Below, one piece after another: positions 12,626-25,440 of a stretch of DNA of 64,000 bases. The translations under genes and the position numbers were made by a program. The DNA comes from Apostichopus japonicus (lineage: Eukaryota; Echinodermata; Holothuroidea; Aspidochirotida; Stichopodidae), in NCBI RefSeq assembly GCF_037975245.1, contig NC_092563.1:22600960-22664959 (forward strand). Direction: 5' to 3'. The notes under the pieces were generated by a model. It saw nothing but the letters and a program-made list of their open reading frames with translations, had not been told where the DNA came from and did no database searches. Every line of letters begins with the position of its first letter. Within the stretch, counting starts at the first letter, position 1.

Positions 12626-15600
12626 AAGCCTCATATATCCATAATTTAGTTTAACTATATTTCAGTTTGAATATAATTTAGTTTATCTATTCGTTACTAT
12701 ATTGTAACTTACAGATATTCATAAGTAAGTTTCACTATTCGTTACTATTGCAAGCCACAGATAGTCATAAGTTAGTTTAATTGCTTATAATTATTTTACG
12801 CTAAAGATATTCATAAGTAAGTTAAACTATTTGTTAGTATTGTAAGCCACAGACATTCATAATTTAGTTTCACTATTCGTTAATATTTGAGCCACAGATA
12901 TTCATAAGTAAGTTTCACTGTTCGTTACTATTGTAAGCAACAGATATTCATAAGTAAGTTTAATTACTGTATTGTATGGTATTGTATTGTAAGCCAAAGA
13001 TATTCATAAGCAAGTTGAACTATTCGTTTCTATTTAAGCCACAGATATTCATAAGTTAGTTTAACTATTCGTTACTATTGTAAGCCACAGATATTCATAA
13101 TTAAATTTAATTACTTTTAAGTATTGTAAGCCAAAGATATTCATAAGTAAGTTAAACTATTTGTTAGTATTGTAAGTCACAGATATTCATAATTTAGTTT
13201 AAATATTCGTTAATATTTAAGCCACAGATACTCATAAGTAAGTTTAACTATTCGTTACTATTGTAAGCCACAGATATTCAATAGTAAGTTAAACTATTCG
13301 TTACTATTGTAAGCCACATTTATTCATAAGTAAGTTTAACTATTCGTTGGTGTTGAAAGCCACATATATTAATCCTTAAGTTTAATTATTCGGAATATAG
13401 TAAGTTTAATTACTTTCAAGTATTGTAAGCCACAGATATTCATAAGTAAGTTTAACTCTTCGTGGGTATTGTAAGCCACATATATAAATCCTTAAGTTTA
13501 ACCATTCGGAATATAGTAAGCCACAGATATTTATAAGTAAGTTTACTATTCATAGGTATTTTAGGCCACATATATTCATATTTAAGTTTAATTACTTATA
13601 AGTATTGTAAGTACTTATAAGTATTTTAAGCCACATATATTGAAAATTAAATTTAATCACTCGTAATGTAAATAATGTAAGCCACATATATACATAAGTA
13701 AGTTGAACTATTTGTAAGTAATGTAAGCCACAGATATTCATAAGTAAGTTTAACTATTCGTAAGTAATGTAAGCCACAGATATTCATAAGTAAGATTACT
13801 AACCTATAAGTATTTTAAGCCAAAGATATTCATAAGTTACTTCAACTATTTTTTAGTATTTAAGCCACAGATATTCATAATTTAGTTTAACTATTTGTTA
13901 CTATTTAAGCCACAGGTATTCATAAGTAAGTTTAACTATTCGTTACTATTGTTAGCTACATATATTCATAATTAAGTTTAATTACTTTCAAGTGTTGTAA
14001 GCCACAGATATTCATAAGTAAGTTTAACTATTTGTTAGTGTCGTAAGCCACAGATATTCATAATATAGTTTATCTATTTGTTTCTATTGTAAGCCACAGA
14101 TATTCATAAGTAAGTTAAACTATTCGTAGGTATTTTAAGCCACATATATTGATAATTAAATTTAATCACTCGTAATTTAAGCCACAGATATACATAAGTA
14201 AGTTGAACTATTTGTAACTAATGTAAGCCACAGATATTCATAAGTAAGTTAAACTATTCGTAAGTAATGTTAGCCACAGAAATACATAAGTGTGTTGAAC
14301 TATTTGTAAGTATTGTTAGCCACAGATATTCATTCACAGATATTCATTCACAGATATTCACAGATATTCAGTTAAGTAAGTTTAACTAATCGTTACTATT
14401 GTAAGCCTCAAATATTCGTAAGTAGGTTTAATTACTTTCAAGTATTGTAAGCCACAGATATTCATAAGTAAGATTACTAACCTATAAGTATTTTAAGCCA
14501 AAGATATTCATAATTACTTAAACTATTTGTTAGTATTGTAAGCCACAGATATTCATAATTTAGTTTAACTATTCGTTACTATTTAAGCCACAGATATTCT
14601 TAATTAATTTTAATTACTTTTAATTTTAATTAATTTTAAGTATTGTAAGCCACAGATATTCATAAGTAAGTTTAACTATGTGTTACTATTGTAAGCCACA
14701 GATATTCATTAGTAAGTTTAACTATTCGTGGGTATTGTAAGCCACATTTCAAGTATTGTAAGCCACAGATATTCATAAGTAAGATTACTAACCTATAAGT
14801 ATTTTAAGCCAAAGATATTCATAATTACTTAAACTATTTGTTAGTATTGTTAGCCACAGATATTCATAATTTAGTTTAACTATTCGTTACTATTTAAGCC
14901 ACAGATATTCTTAATTAATTTTAATTACTTTTAATTTTAATTAATTTTAAGTATTGTAAGCCACAGATATTCATAAGTAAGTTTAACTATGTGTTACTAT
15001 TGTAAGCCACAGATATTCATTAGTAAGTTTAACTATTCGTGGGTATTGTAAGCCACATATATTAATCCTTAAGTTTAACTATTCGGAATATAGTAAGCCA
15101 CAGATAATCATAAGTAAGTTGAACTATTAGTTTGTCTCGTAAACCACAGATATTCATAATATAGTTTAACTATTTGTTAGTCTCGTAAGCCACAGATATT
15201 CATAATATAGTTTGTTACTATAGTAACTATTTGTTACTATAGTAACTATTAGTTACTATAGTTACTATAGTTACTATTAGTTACTATAGTTACTATAGTA
15301 ACTATTTGTAACTATTTGTTACTATAGTAAGCCACAGATATTCATAAGTAAGTTTAACTATTCGTAGGTATTATATATACATATATTGATAATTAAATTT
15401 AATCACTCGTAATGTAAGCCACAGATATACATAAGTAAGTTTAACTATTTGTAACTAACGTAAGCCACAGATATTCATAAGTAAGTTTAACTATCAGTAA
15501 GTAATGTAAGCCACAGAAATACATAAGTGTCTTTAACTATCTGTAAGTATTGTTAGCCACAGGTATTCATAAGTAAGTTTAACTATTCGTTACTATTGTA

Positions 15601-15705
15601 AGCCACAGATATTCGTAAGTAAGTTTAATTACTTTCAAGTATTGTAAGCCACATATATTCATAAGTTAGTTTAACTATTCGTTACTATTGTAGGCTACAT
15701 ATATT
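12626..15705. repeat. 46-bp satellite, block 4
   Basis: Satellite as before. A roughly 305-bp direct duplication is visible (unit starting near 14450 repeated near 14755), and a short ACAGATATTC stutter lies at 14325-14370. No gene seen. Confidence 0.88.
15195..15330. repeat. Palindromic GTTACTATAGTAAC repeat
   Basis: Short repeat of TAGTTACTATAG and its reverse complement inside the satellite. It can form alternating hairpins and probably arose from the TTACTATTGTAA part of the satellite monomer. Confidence 0.8.
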
Positions 15706-15830
15706 TATCATATATTACCACATTTTACCATTTTACCATATTACCATTTTACCATTTTACCCATTTACCATTTTACCATTTTACCATTTTACCCATTTAC
15801 CATTTTACCATTTCATCATTTTATCATTTT
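15706..15830. repeat. TTTTACCA octamer array, copy 2
   Basis: Near copy of 7046-7172, again directly abutting the LINE fragment. Confidence 0.9.
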
Positions 15831-16896
15831 AAGCTAAAAAGCGCTCAAATCGAGCATTTAACCTCCTACGATTATAAGTTGAAAGGAACTATTATTAGAT
15901 CTCGTGCAAGATGGGTAGAGGAGGGGGAAAAACAAGGTATTTTCTTAATCTATAGAAAAAAATAGGAGTAATAATACAATTCGTAAGCTCATTGGAGAAA
16001 ACGGTCAAATGTATTCAGAGAGTACTGATATTCTTATCAATATTAAAGATTTTTATAAGACATTATATACTTCTAACCATTGCTCCCCATCTAGCTTCTT
16101 TAATGACCTAGATCACCCCCAGTTGAATCCAGATGATTCAAGTTCTTGTGGTGGACCTTTAGATTTAGAGGAATGTTTTAGTGCCCTTCTTCAATGAAGA
16201 ATGATAATGCCCCTGGGAGCGACGGTCTAACTGTCAATTATGTATAAAAAACTTCTGGCATATTATTGGACCAGTGTTTATTAACTCTCTTAACTCCGGT
16301 TTTCAGGAGGGTGCCTTAACGGCTGAACAATCTAGGGTATTATTACTGTCATACTGAAGCCAGGAAAAGACTCAACTTTTCTTAAAAATTATCGACCAAT
16401 CACACACTCAAACTGGGTTTATGAAAGGCAAGTTCATTGGCGATGACATCCCTTGTTGTTTTAGATCTTATTGATCATTCGTAAAATCACAACATTCCTG
16501 GCTTATTCTTTCTTATTGACTTTGAAATGGCCTTTGATATGTTGGAATGGAATTTTATTGATTACACCCTGTCGGACTTGAGTTTTGGTAATAGCCTTAG
16601 AGAGTGGATTACTGTGTTTTATAAGAGGGAAATGCATGTGTGTGTAACAATGGCTATTCAACGGGATTCTTCAACATGCAGAGGGGTGTTAGACAGGGAT
16701 GTTCTTTGAGTCCTTATCTTTTTATATTTGTGCGAAAGTGCTTGCTTTAAAGGTTATTTCTAACATTAACATCAAAGTTATTAGGGTATGGAATAATGTA
16801 ATTAAATTATCACAATACGCAGATGACACTACGCTTTTCCTTGATGGTAGTAGGGATTCCTTTAAGGAAACCCTTAGTGTTCTGGACGATTTGTAA
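15831..16896 (+). pseudogene. Degraded L1/Tx1-like LINE reverse transcriptase
   Basis: Reading across several stops and frameshifts, the fragment shows, in order, the pre-RT region with ARWVEEGEK (about 15895-15930), RT motif APGSDGLT (about 16206), KPG...YRPI (about 16355-16400), QTGFMKG (about 16410), catalytic DFEMAFD (about 16517) and YADDTTLFLDGS with the YADD box at 16816-16827. YRPIT is joined directly to the TQTGFMKG part, so the intervening RT residues are deleted. There is a stop near 15951 and a frameshift near 16195. No endonuclease, ORF1 or 3' tail is visible. The clade is inferred from motif style only. Confidence 0.85.
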
Positions 16897-17425
16897 GACT
16901 TCTGTTTATTACTTTGACTTTTATTTACTTTCTGACTTTATTAACTTTGACTTTTATAGCCTTTGACTTGTATTTACTTGGACTTTTATTTACTTTGACT
17001 TTTATTTAAATTGACTTTTATTTATTCTGACTTTAATATAACTTGACTTTTATTTACTTTGACTTTTATTGAATTTTATTGACTTTGATTTACTTTGACT
17101 TTTTTCGACTTTGACTTTTGTTGACTCTGACTTTTATTGACTTTGACTTTATTTAATTTGACTTTTATTTACGTTTACTTTTATTTACTGTTACTTTTAT
17201 TTACATTTACTTTATTTACTCTACTTTTATTTACTTTACATTAATTTACTTTACTTTTATTTACTTTCGTTTTATTTACTTTTACTTTTACTTTTATTTA
17301 TTTTACTTTATTTATTTTACTTTATTTACTTTACTTTTATTAACTTTACTTTTATTTACTTTTACTTTTATTTACATTTAATATTACTTTTATTTACTTT
17401 ACTTTATTAACTTCACTCGAGTAAG
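16897..17425. repeat. Degenerate TTTGACTTTTATTTAC tandem repeat
   Basis: About 530 bp of CTTTTATTTA-like words. The first half alternates TTGACTTTTATTTACT, and the second half loses the GAC. It directly follows the LINE remnant and may have grown from its 3' simple-repeat tail. Confidence 0.85.
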
Positions 17426-18836
17426 TGGAGTGTTTTGTGCAACTTTTAATGTCTGGAAAGTGTCATTTCCGGTATTTGAGAGGCTCACGGCAAACATCTC
17501 ACGTGAGGGTCGACCGTTGCTTTAACACGGCACTTCCCAAACACACCTACTTGTATGTATTACTTCCATTTTAGTCTGTGCATGCAGTTCTCAGATTAAT
17601 GTTAATGTTGCAAAGTGGATAGTAGTTTATGTAGGATAAAAGATCCCACCTTATGAAGTGAGAGTCCAACAGATTTGATGCATGTCTATACATTCTTTCA
17701 CAGTCAGCAAAGGATGAAATGTTAGCACGAGTTTAGTGGCTTGAATGTGTTGTTTTGCCTACAAAGCTTTGTCTGAACATGGTTAGTGAATATCATTAGA
17801 CCTTAAAAACAGTGTTGGGAATATGTTGCAAATGGAGGATTTGTTTAAATATCTACAATTCTAGATATGTTAATGACTGAAATATTCTACACTTAAGTTA
17901 TGACCTATAGGCTAACCTATAAGTCACAGCAAGGGCAAGGCTATGTACATAGGCCTAAGTTAGGCTATCATCCTATTTTCCTAGTATTGAATTGTTAGTG
18001 ATAAGCCCAGGACATAATAACATAATAAAGTACATTAATCGTCCATCCCAACGTCTTGTTCAGAGGCAAATTGATACCGCAAATGGTCAATTGGTTACGA
18101 TTTATTAGAGGAAATTAAATTATTATACTAATTATAACTGAATCATGCATGTGTCAGTTAAGTCAACCTTATGTTTCAGCTTTGTGTAGGCTATTTGCGA
18201 TAATAGTGAAAACTGACACCGTAATTTTATCACGAACAACAAATGTATTCATGGACCAATAAACACATGCAAACACAATACAAATTTTTCAACAATAACC
18301 TATATATTTAATTAGACACATTATGTACATAATAATTAAAGCACAGAAATCAGCTAACGAGAATATAAACCAAAATTTGGGTAATACCTTTACTATGAAT
18401 AGGTTATGCAAACTTGACATTGTCCCGGCTGCCGATGTGTGGTAATTACGAATCGGTACTAAATACGAATCGGTACTAAAGTGTAATTGTTCGACACGAA
18501 GGTTATAATTAATGGGTTTCAAGTCATTACTGTACCCACCATTTAAGACAGTTTATTCTTAATAAAAGTTAAGCAATTAAATAAAAGAGCTAGTGTTTCC
18601 AAGTTTTATTCCACGACGAATGATGAATATTAATTGACTGTATTAGGGTACCTTTACGTCCATGACATCTTTTGACTTCACAGAACGGACAATGAACGTT
18701 AATTAATTTAACGATGAGTACACATGTGTGCCTTAAAAGACACTTACATTTTACAAAGGGCGTGCCACAGTAATATTACGTCAAAATTTCACTTTTCAAG
18801 CTCCCTTGTCTTTACAAATGTATAGAAACTTGTATC
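17426..18836. other. Unique sequence with no gene seen
   Basis: No convincing ORF or repeat structure. The one recognisable piece is at about 17438-17490, which matches the first half of the mobile-element core described elsewhere (GGAAAGTGTCATTTCC context). Confidence 0.6.
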
Positions 18837-19489
18837 CAGTGCCGGATTTACGGGCCCCAGCCCCCACATTTGGGTGTCCATAAAATGGAGGCATAAGATG
18901 CCTGTACGTCCGTCCGTCGATAGTATGTGTAAAATACGGAACTTTGTTCAAAACTCCACACTGAACAAAAGTTGTCTTTCCAAAAATACATTGGGCCTAT
19001 AAGGAGGTAAGGTCTTTATTCTAAGGCACTTGCAAAACTTGTCACACACGTGACACCACGAACCCAATAAATTTAGTGTTTACATATGTAAATTCTGTCG
19101 GTTTTGCACAAAACAAATTGGCAAAAGATATTTGGATGACGTTCTAGCTATCAATCACCGACCATGTTATTCCTACGGGAAACGGAATATTGATTCCAGG
19201 TGGAGGGGCATTAGAAGAAAAAAAACGTAAAAACAAAAAACAGTTTACATATTAATTGTGACAATAGTCAATTTCCAGAACATGAGATTTCAAAATTGAA
19301 AATGTTTAGATGCAACTTGCAAGGCCTGGGAAGTGCCATTTCCAGCGACCTGGGAAGCATTTTCTGCCACAATTTCCGTGCGCGCTACGCGCCAACCTAT
19401 GGTGGCGCTCCGTTAAGATAGTGGGCATAATCGTGTAAAGGCCCGCAACTATTCTGGCCCCGGGCCCCTACAATCTAAATCCGGCTCTG
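18837..19489. mobile_element. Non-autonomous hAT-like element (653 bp)
   Basis: Inverted ends CAGTGCCGGATTTA (left) and CAGAGCCGGATTTA (right, reverse complement), flanked by a perfect 8-bp duplication CTTGTATC at 18829-18836 and 19490-19497. No transposase coding is visible. The shared core (AAGTGCCATTTCC through GCGCCA...TGGCGC) occupies about 19310-19420. The 8-bp duplication and CAG...CTG ends fit hAT MITEs. Confidence 0.85.
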
Positions 19490-19497
19490 CTTGTATC

Positions 19498-19864
19498 ACA
19501 TTGGATAATATGTAAATGCTATAGTAAGCGATTACCACACTTGAGTACACGTAGCTAGAGTCTAGTAGCCTATACTTAACATGTAGAAGAATCGTGACAA
19601 TAGATTGCCATTTAGGTTGTAGCTTGTACTGGTGAAGACAAAAACTGAATAAATTGCGAGCAGAACTTATCTAAATAATTTGAGTGCAAATGATAAGAGG
19701 TTGTATGTCATCATGAAATACGACTCTATATAGCTAAGTCTCTAACAATTCGTCGACAGATGTAGTACAAGTAATGCATTCGATTAAACAACCGTTTACC
19801 ACAAAACTTATATAGATAACATATTATTCTGATCTACAACGTCATACTGTGTACCCATGTGACG
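19498..19864. other. 3' flank of the lectin gene
   Basis: AT-rich spacer between the hAT-like element and the lectin stop codon. It should contain the lectin 3' UTR. I see no other feature. Confidence 0.5.
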
Positions 19865-20368
19865 TCATGGAGTATATTTACATACTGCCATGGCCTGTGC
19901 TGTGCATTCATCATCGTTCCAATTTCCACGTCTAAAGTGAACGCAATTTTCATTTCCACCGTGATTATTAGGTTCCGTAGTTCTCCACCCAATAAATTCT
20001 GTGATGCCGCTCCCATCATCAATCCACTTGAAAACCCTCCCTGGTGTCGCAGTGGAACCAGGTAGCTCCCTGGTGGGACCAGTAGCCTCCATAAGACCAA
20101 TCCAAATCTTCTCCTCGCTTCCTAAAACCCTTTTAATTTCGTTTCTTATAAATAGGTTCTCTTCCTCGGTTCTGATATGGACAAGATTGACATCTTTCGA
20201 CGGACTCGATAGACTATTACAAATACTCACTTGTGCGCACATTGTATCCTTGTGCGTAAAGAGATAGTAACAACTACCGTTAAAGTGAGTCCACTGACAG
20301 TCACATGTTAACCCAGATGTGACCAGACGAGATGCTATGAGAAAGGCAAGCCAAACACATTCATACAT
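19865..20368 (-). CDS. Secreted C-type lectin, EPN type, intronless
   Basis: A 167-residue protein on one exon. Residues 1-21 form a signal peptide (hydrophobic VWLAFLIAS). The rest is a single C-type lectin domain: an N-terminal Cys pair (DCQW...GSCY, 24 and 33), core Cys 50 with its partner 163, WIGL at 89-92, the calcium and sugar loop EPN at 132-134, and Cys 142 and 155 around WND at 150-152. EPN plus WND predicts calcium-dependent binding of mannose-type sugars (family knowledge). The start chosen is the ATG at 20368-20366; the open frame extends nine bases further to a TTG, which I reject for a eukaryote. A TATATAG-like motif lies about 115 bp upstream. The protein is probably an extracellular pattern-recognition lectin. 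The Trp usual before core Cys 50 is missing. Confidence 0.88.
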   Translation of the reverse strand: MYECVWLAFLIASRLVTSGLTCDCQWTHFNGSCYYLFTHKDTMCAQVSICNSLSSPSKDVNLVHIRTEEENLFIRNEIKRVLGSEEKIWIGLMEATGPTRELPGSTATPGRVFKWIDDGSGITEFIGWRTTEPNNHGGNENCVHFRRGNWNDDECTAQAMAVCKYTP

Positions 20369-23300
20369 TTTCCACAATTTGAAAGTCGATTATGTTTTAC
20401 AGAAATGCACGTAACTCACACTTTGCTTCTCAGACTGAATACCAGTCCCGATCTGGTTCAGTGCGTTTCTGAGTATTGACTACTATATAACTTTTAAGTT
20501 TAACATAAAGTTTGTAGTGAATCCAAAATATTTTTTTCGGAGCTCTGCTGCCTGAATATAACCCGCTGCGGGTTTTGTGTTGTAGTATGCAAAATATCTC
20601 GGCTCTGTATTTCACCCAAATGGTGTATAGCTTGAACGTAATCAATAAGTTTTTTTTTCCTTCTTCAAATCTACTCCCTGTAAAGATTTACTGTTAAACG
20701 TATAAATTTCCTCACATAAACACTGAAAATAATCCAAAATACCACAAACTGCTTACACGGAAACCATGAGACAAAATTATACAAGTAATGTCTCTTTAAA
20801 TTTTTCTAAGTTTTCTTGTGTCCAACGTCCTTTCTTTTTGAGCTGGAATGTTTTATTATTTCATAGATTGCTTCACTTCGGTCGTAAGTTGCATTGGAGG
20901 CGGTATAGAATAGACGTACTGAGAGAAAAACCGTGCTGAGAGAAACAAATCACCGCGAATTGACACTTCAACGCGCTAAATTAATGCTTTACCGATGTCA
21001 CTCGTATAACAACATATGATATGGCGCGATGTGAAATACATTCGAAAAGTATTGTAGACCAATATTCCTAAAGTTACCGCTCTAAGCCAAAGCTTTAATT
21101 TTGTATCCGAGAAGGTTCCTTTTTGACATAACGTGTTGTGCCTTTTCTTGTGTACACAAGTGCTACTGTTATTGTATATAACATTTAGTTGTTTATATTA
21201 GAATGTATATAATGAAGTAAGAAATTTAAATTAGAATCGATTACCCTCACTTCACACAATGAAATCAATATTTTTAAGATTGCAGATTTATTGATATATC
21301 AATAACATTAAGAACTCTTCTTTAATCAATAAAGTAATTACATTTTAGTTAACACTTTTATATAGAAGAGTAAAGACAGTGGTTTGCAAATATACAATTT
21401 AGGACATGTATATATATTAGATGCAAACCCGTATATAACTACAAATTCTGAGTTGTTGGTGGTGGTGGTTGGGGATATGAAGGAGGTGTGGCAGGGGGGG
21501 GGGCGGTATAAGAGAAACAATATGTATATCATATGACTTGTGATGGATTTGTACAGGATGGTGACTTGATATGGGGCAGGGCCTTGAGTTGTCCATATTC
21601 AACAATTATGGGTATATCCATATCCAAGTTAATTGGGATATGTTTTTTTCGCCAGACTGCATCATGAAACGGGTTGGGACAGGGGCGTGGAGGTTGTCGC
21701 ACATGACAGGGGGGGGGGGGTCGGTTTTAAATCGATACGAAGTCGGTCACACGTTGGAATCAACGTTAGCGTTGGATTTTACACTTATGACGTAAATGTG
21801 ATACAATAAAACTGCATGAAAAACAATTATCAGACCCTGTCTTGGGCGCCAGGCTTACTGTCTGTGATATAGCACAGAGAACAGTGTAATCGGTTATTAA
21901 GCCACTGGCTAGAGAAATAAAGGAACATAGATAAAGGAGATACATTTCACTCTGCATGTATGCTATATGCATACAATTCGTACATAGCGTTCTCGACAAT
22001 TTGATCAATCTCAATTGTGACATATTGCATCATAAGTGAACTTGAAATCAGTGATGTCTAATTAGTAACACACTGACGGTCAAATGTTTTGTTTAACTTA
22101 ATTGTTTTGACTTTGGATTGGATGGGGATCCGAATTTACCTGAGGGGATGTAACGATAACAACAAACCAATGACTGTACTAAGTTGCAAAACACTTTTGA
22201 AGTAGAAAACTGTAATTATAGCTTTACGAATAATATAATCAAATATGTTAGTGTGCTACTTTCTCATCACACCGGTAGCTTCATGTTCACTTCTGCTGCA
22301 TATAAGTGTCACTTCAAAGGCTGAGAACAGTACATGAGAATCTAAACCAAATTTCAATATGTTCCTCTTTCATCTGTCCAATGTAAAATTGCCTCTCCAC
22401 CATGGCTTTAACTACTATGACATCATGCCTATATAAGGTCGCCATTTCCATATAACACTTGTTTTGTCACTCTACTTCCATCTATGTCAAAGACGTGCCT
22501 ATATGTCGTATTGAAAAAAGACTATCACATTGTGTACGTGGTCCAATGTGATAGATGAATATTTACAGCTGTTTTACTAAACAATGTGATTCACCGGTTC
22601 CTGTCACATGACACAAGAAGAACGAATTCCGTTATCTTGTATAGACTAAAAAAAAAAGAGTATTTTTCCCATCTCATCATGTACAGCTCTTTTCAGAAAG
22701 TGACAGGAGCGCATGAATTTTGCAGTTTAGGGAGGAACGTCAGAAAATGGTATAAGGTATATTTTCTCTGAGAGCACATGACATATGACTGAGGAATCAT
22801 TGTCTCTAGAAGAATGAATTTTGAAGTTAGATATAACCCGTAGATGTAAAATGGTGTCATAGTTGGGTAGCCTGAACCACGTGTGTTAGGAAAGGGGAAT
22901 CATTGGAGAATGATTCGATTTGGGAACACTTAAAGGTTGGTAGACGGTAAAGACACGTGGGGTCATATACAGCGTTGGGTGTTGAATTGTTTCTCAAAGT
23001 TGGGGGATGGGGAATTGTAACCGTTAAGAGTTCATGAGGTTTGAAATTTAAATATCTCAATTCTGAGTTGATTTCTTTTTAATCAGTTTCGTTATTATAG
23101 TGCTGTCGGTGAAGAAAGCGTTAACTCTTTGGATAGCTTTTTCGCGGGTAAACATGAGACACATGCTTTTCAAACTTGACACGAACACTGGCTAAATGAT
23201 CTCTTCAAAAGTTGTTTTAATCATATGGTTTCGCAATTGTGACATCAAACTACGTAAACTAAGCGGTGGAGCCCTCCTCTTTTGGTTATGCGGTTTGCTT

Positions 23301-23685
23301 CCTTCCCTGATTTATTTATTGGTCTGCAACGAATGGTTTGGACCTCCTAAAGTAAGTCGGTTGACCTCGAAATCATCGGGTTGGTGGCTGGTATTACCAC
23401 ACCGGCCCTCCATTGTTACACCTGAATAGACACTGAATCGGACTGGGACCCAATTCAGCCCTACACCACGCAAGTGACTTCACGTTGTCTGTTTAGACAA
23501 TGGGTCGATCCTTCAAATTAACATGGCCTCCGTGACCACTTCCATGCAAGACAAACCTGACCTTCGATACCTTAAGGTTGCACATGCCAAAGCAAAAGTT
23601 ATAAAAAGGGAACGTTGATAAGCATATAGCGCCTTAAGATTTCAGATAGTGTTAATCCGACAGTGAGTTACAGACTTAAGTATGT

Positions 23686-23770
23686 TGAGTCGAGTTGTAT
23701 TTGGCTTGGTTCGGTTAGGTTTGGTTTGTTGGTTGGGTTGGGCTAGGTTTGTTGGTTTGGATTGGCTTGC
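23686..23770. repeat. GGTTTG-rich low-complexity stretch
   Basis: Irregular repeats of GGTTTGTT, GGTTGGG and GGCTTGG words on the plus strand. Guanine-rich on one strand only. Confidence 0.6.
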
Positions 23771-24515
23771 GTTGATATGACAAGGAAAGAGGATATAATA
23801 GACAAATAGCCCCACAAAGGAGTTCTTGATAATGCCTCGAACGCTCTTGGAATTCTAAAATTACTTATCGAAATATTTTTTCTACCATTAATTGACAGCA
23901 TTCGATAACACAACCGACTGTCGCAATACCTTCCGTTTATTCATAAGTCTCTCTGAAAAAGACGTACGAGTTCGTACGAGTATTTCTACAATAAGCTATC
24001 TTTAAATCTCGATAAGATTAAATTATACAATATTCGATATCTTACCAAAACTACGGTTTTCGATGTACGTAAGGACAGTAATTTACTTCGGAGAGTGAAT
24101 AATACACTGTTTCTAGGCGTCATTTTTATTCCTAGCAATCCCGAAAGGATCATATCAATCGCGTAGCCATACAAGTGTTCAAAGGCATTGGAATGTAATC
24201 TAAAGTGAGGAATGTTTCCCCCAAGAATGTTTCTTGATCACTTGATGCAGTTTTATTCTTTCTCGATGCTCTTAGTGTTGTTAATTTTTTCTCGTAGTAG
24301 TACATGCTGAGCAAAATTAAGCTTAACGATCTTAACCGCATTAATAATAATCACCTCCCTACAGTTCTTACTCTACATTATGTGTAACTAAAAAAGTCTG
24401 TCCAATATCGAACAACTTATGCATAGATTTGAAAATCAAACCTTCGGTTATTTCCTTCAGACAATCAGCTTAAAATGTAAAATTACCATCAAGTGTCGCC
24501 CGTTCTTCCTGTCTT

Positions 24516-24533
24516 GGGGGGGGGGGGGGGGGG
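24516..24533. repeat. 18-nt G homopolymer
   Basis: Uninterrupted run of 18 G between CTT and CTGGG. Its length may be unreliable in the assembly. Confidence 0.9.
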
Positions 24534-25369
24534 CTGGGATTTGGCAGGGATGAGTAAGGGGTTTTCATTATCTACACCCTCCTTTTGTTCACTTCCTTGT
24601 TCTTATTCTGACAGTGATCAATTTATCAAGCCCACAAGGTTTATTTTTGTTCAATCATTTCACGTGTTCACTTTTTGTTCTTCCTATATAGTGTGTTTGT
24701 TATACATTATCTGTGAAGAAACGAATTAACTGTGCTGAACTGAACATCATATTACTCAGATTCTGGAGACTGTCATTGTACAATTCAGTTCTTGAAAAGA
24801 TTCTATGTGAGTTGAATTGCTATAACGCATAATTTGGGAAATAGGTAAATTTGAAGCTGATTGAATTTCAGAGCAACTGATTTTCGGTGGCACTAGCCTA
24901 ATGGGCTTCACTGTACGTCGTCTCAACATGCACAACTCCTGAAGATTGAGTGCGAAACGATAATGAATGAAATGGGTAAGAAAAACTAGGATGAGGGTCA
25001 AGTCTAGTAGTTAGGGATTCGCCGCAGGTTGATGAATACCAGCACCGTTCTCATACACTCATCATAGCCTATACTAACGTTAGTTTTGTATTGCGAAAGA
25101 TCCATCTTTTTCCAGAGGCTTAAAGAAGCACACCTTCTTTGAACAGTTGATTCACTGCAATCAGGCAAATCTGCCTGTCTTTTGTGGCTGAAACCGATTT
25201 TCACATATTCCTCGAGTTGTATATCATCGTTTTGATCTATTTTAATATATAATTGATAATTCAATGAGCGAGTACGAGTGTCGAGTGCGAACGGTCGACG
25301 CACCTCGACTCTGTGATTGAAAAGTTTACACCCCTCCCACGATATAATACACACATTTCGCTGTCACTT

Positions 25370-25440
25370 GAATAAACAATCTCTGAGTGAACAATCTCTG
25401 AGTGAACGATCTCTGAATGGACGTTTTATGAATCACGACC
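25370..25440. repeat. Short tandem repeat, ~17-bp GAACAATCTCTGAGT unit
   Basis: Three to four copies of AACAATCTCTGAGTG with diverged relatives at 25505-25540 and 26012-26062, on both sides of the MITE at 25555-25999. This implies the MITE landed in an older repeat patch. Confidence 0.65.

Larger units (their letters stand above)
20369..25369. other. Intergenic, no supported gene
   Basis: Only short, composition-driven open frames on both strands. Visible features are G runs near 21495-21508 and 21711-21720, a GGTTTG-rich stretch near 23695-23770 and an 18-G run at 24516-24533. A 116-codon minus frame at 25004-25354 resembles nothing I know. Confidence 0.5.

Noticed and set aside
3364-15705. 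Regular 46-bp repeats resembling a CRISPR-like array
   Set aside because: There are no constant repeats with unique spacers; the whole unit is repeated and diverged, as in a eukaryotic satellite, and the sequence is animal.
20369-20377. Longer lectin start at a TTG codon
   Set aside because: A TTG start is implausible here; the ATG at 20368 is directly followed by a good signal peptide.
25004-25354. 116-codon minus open frame
   Set aside because: No domain, repeat, splice context or homologue recognised; length is within chance for this composition, so it is left unassigned.
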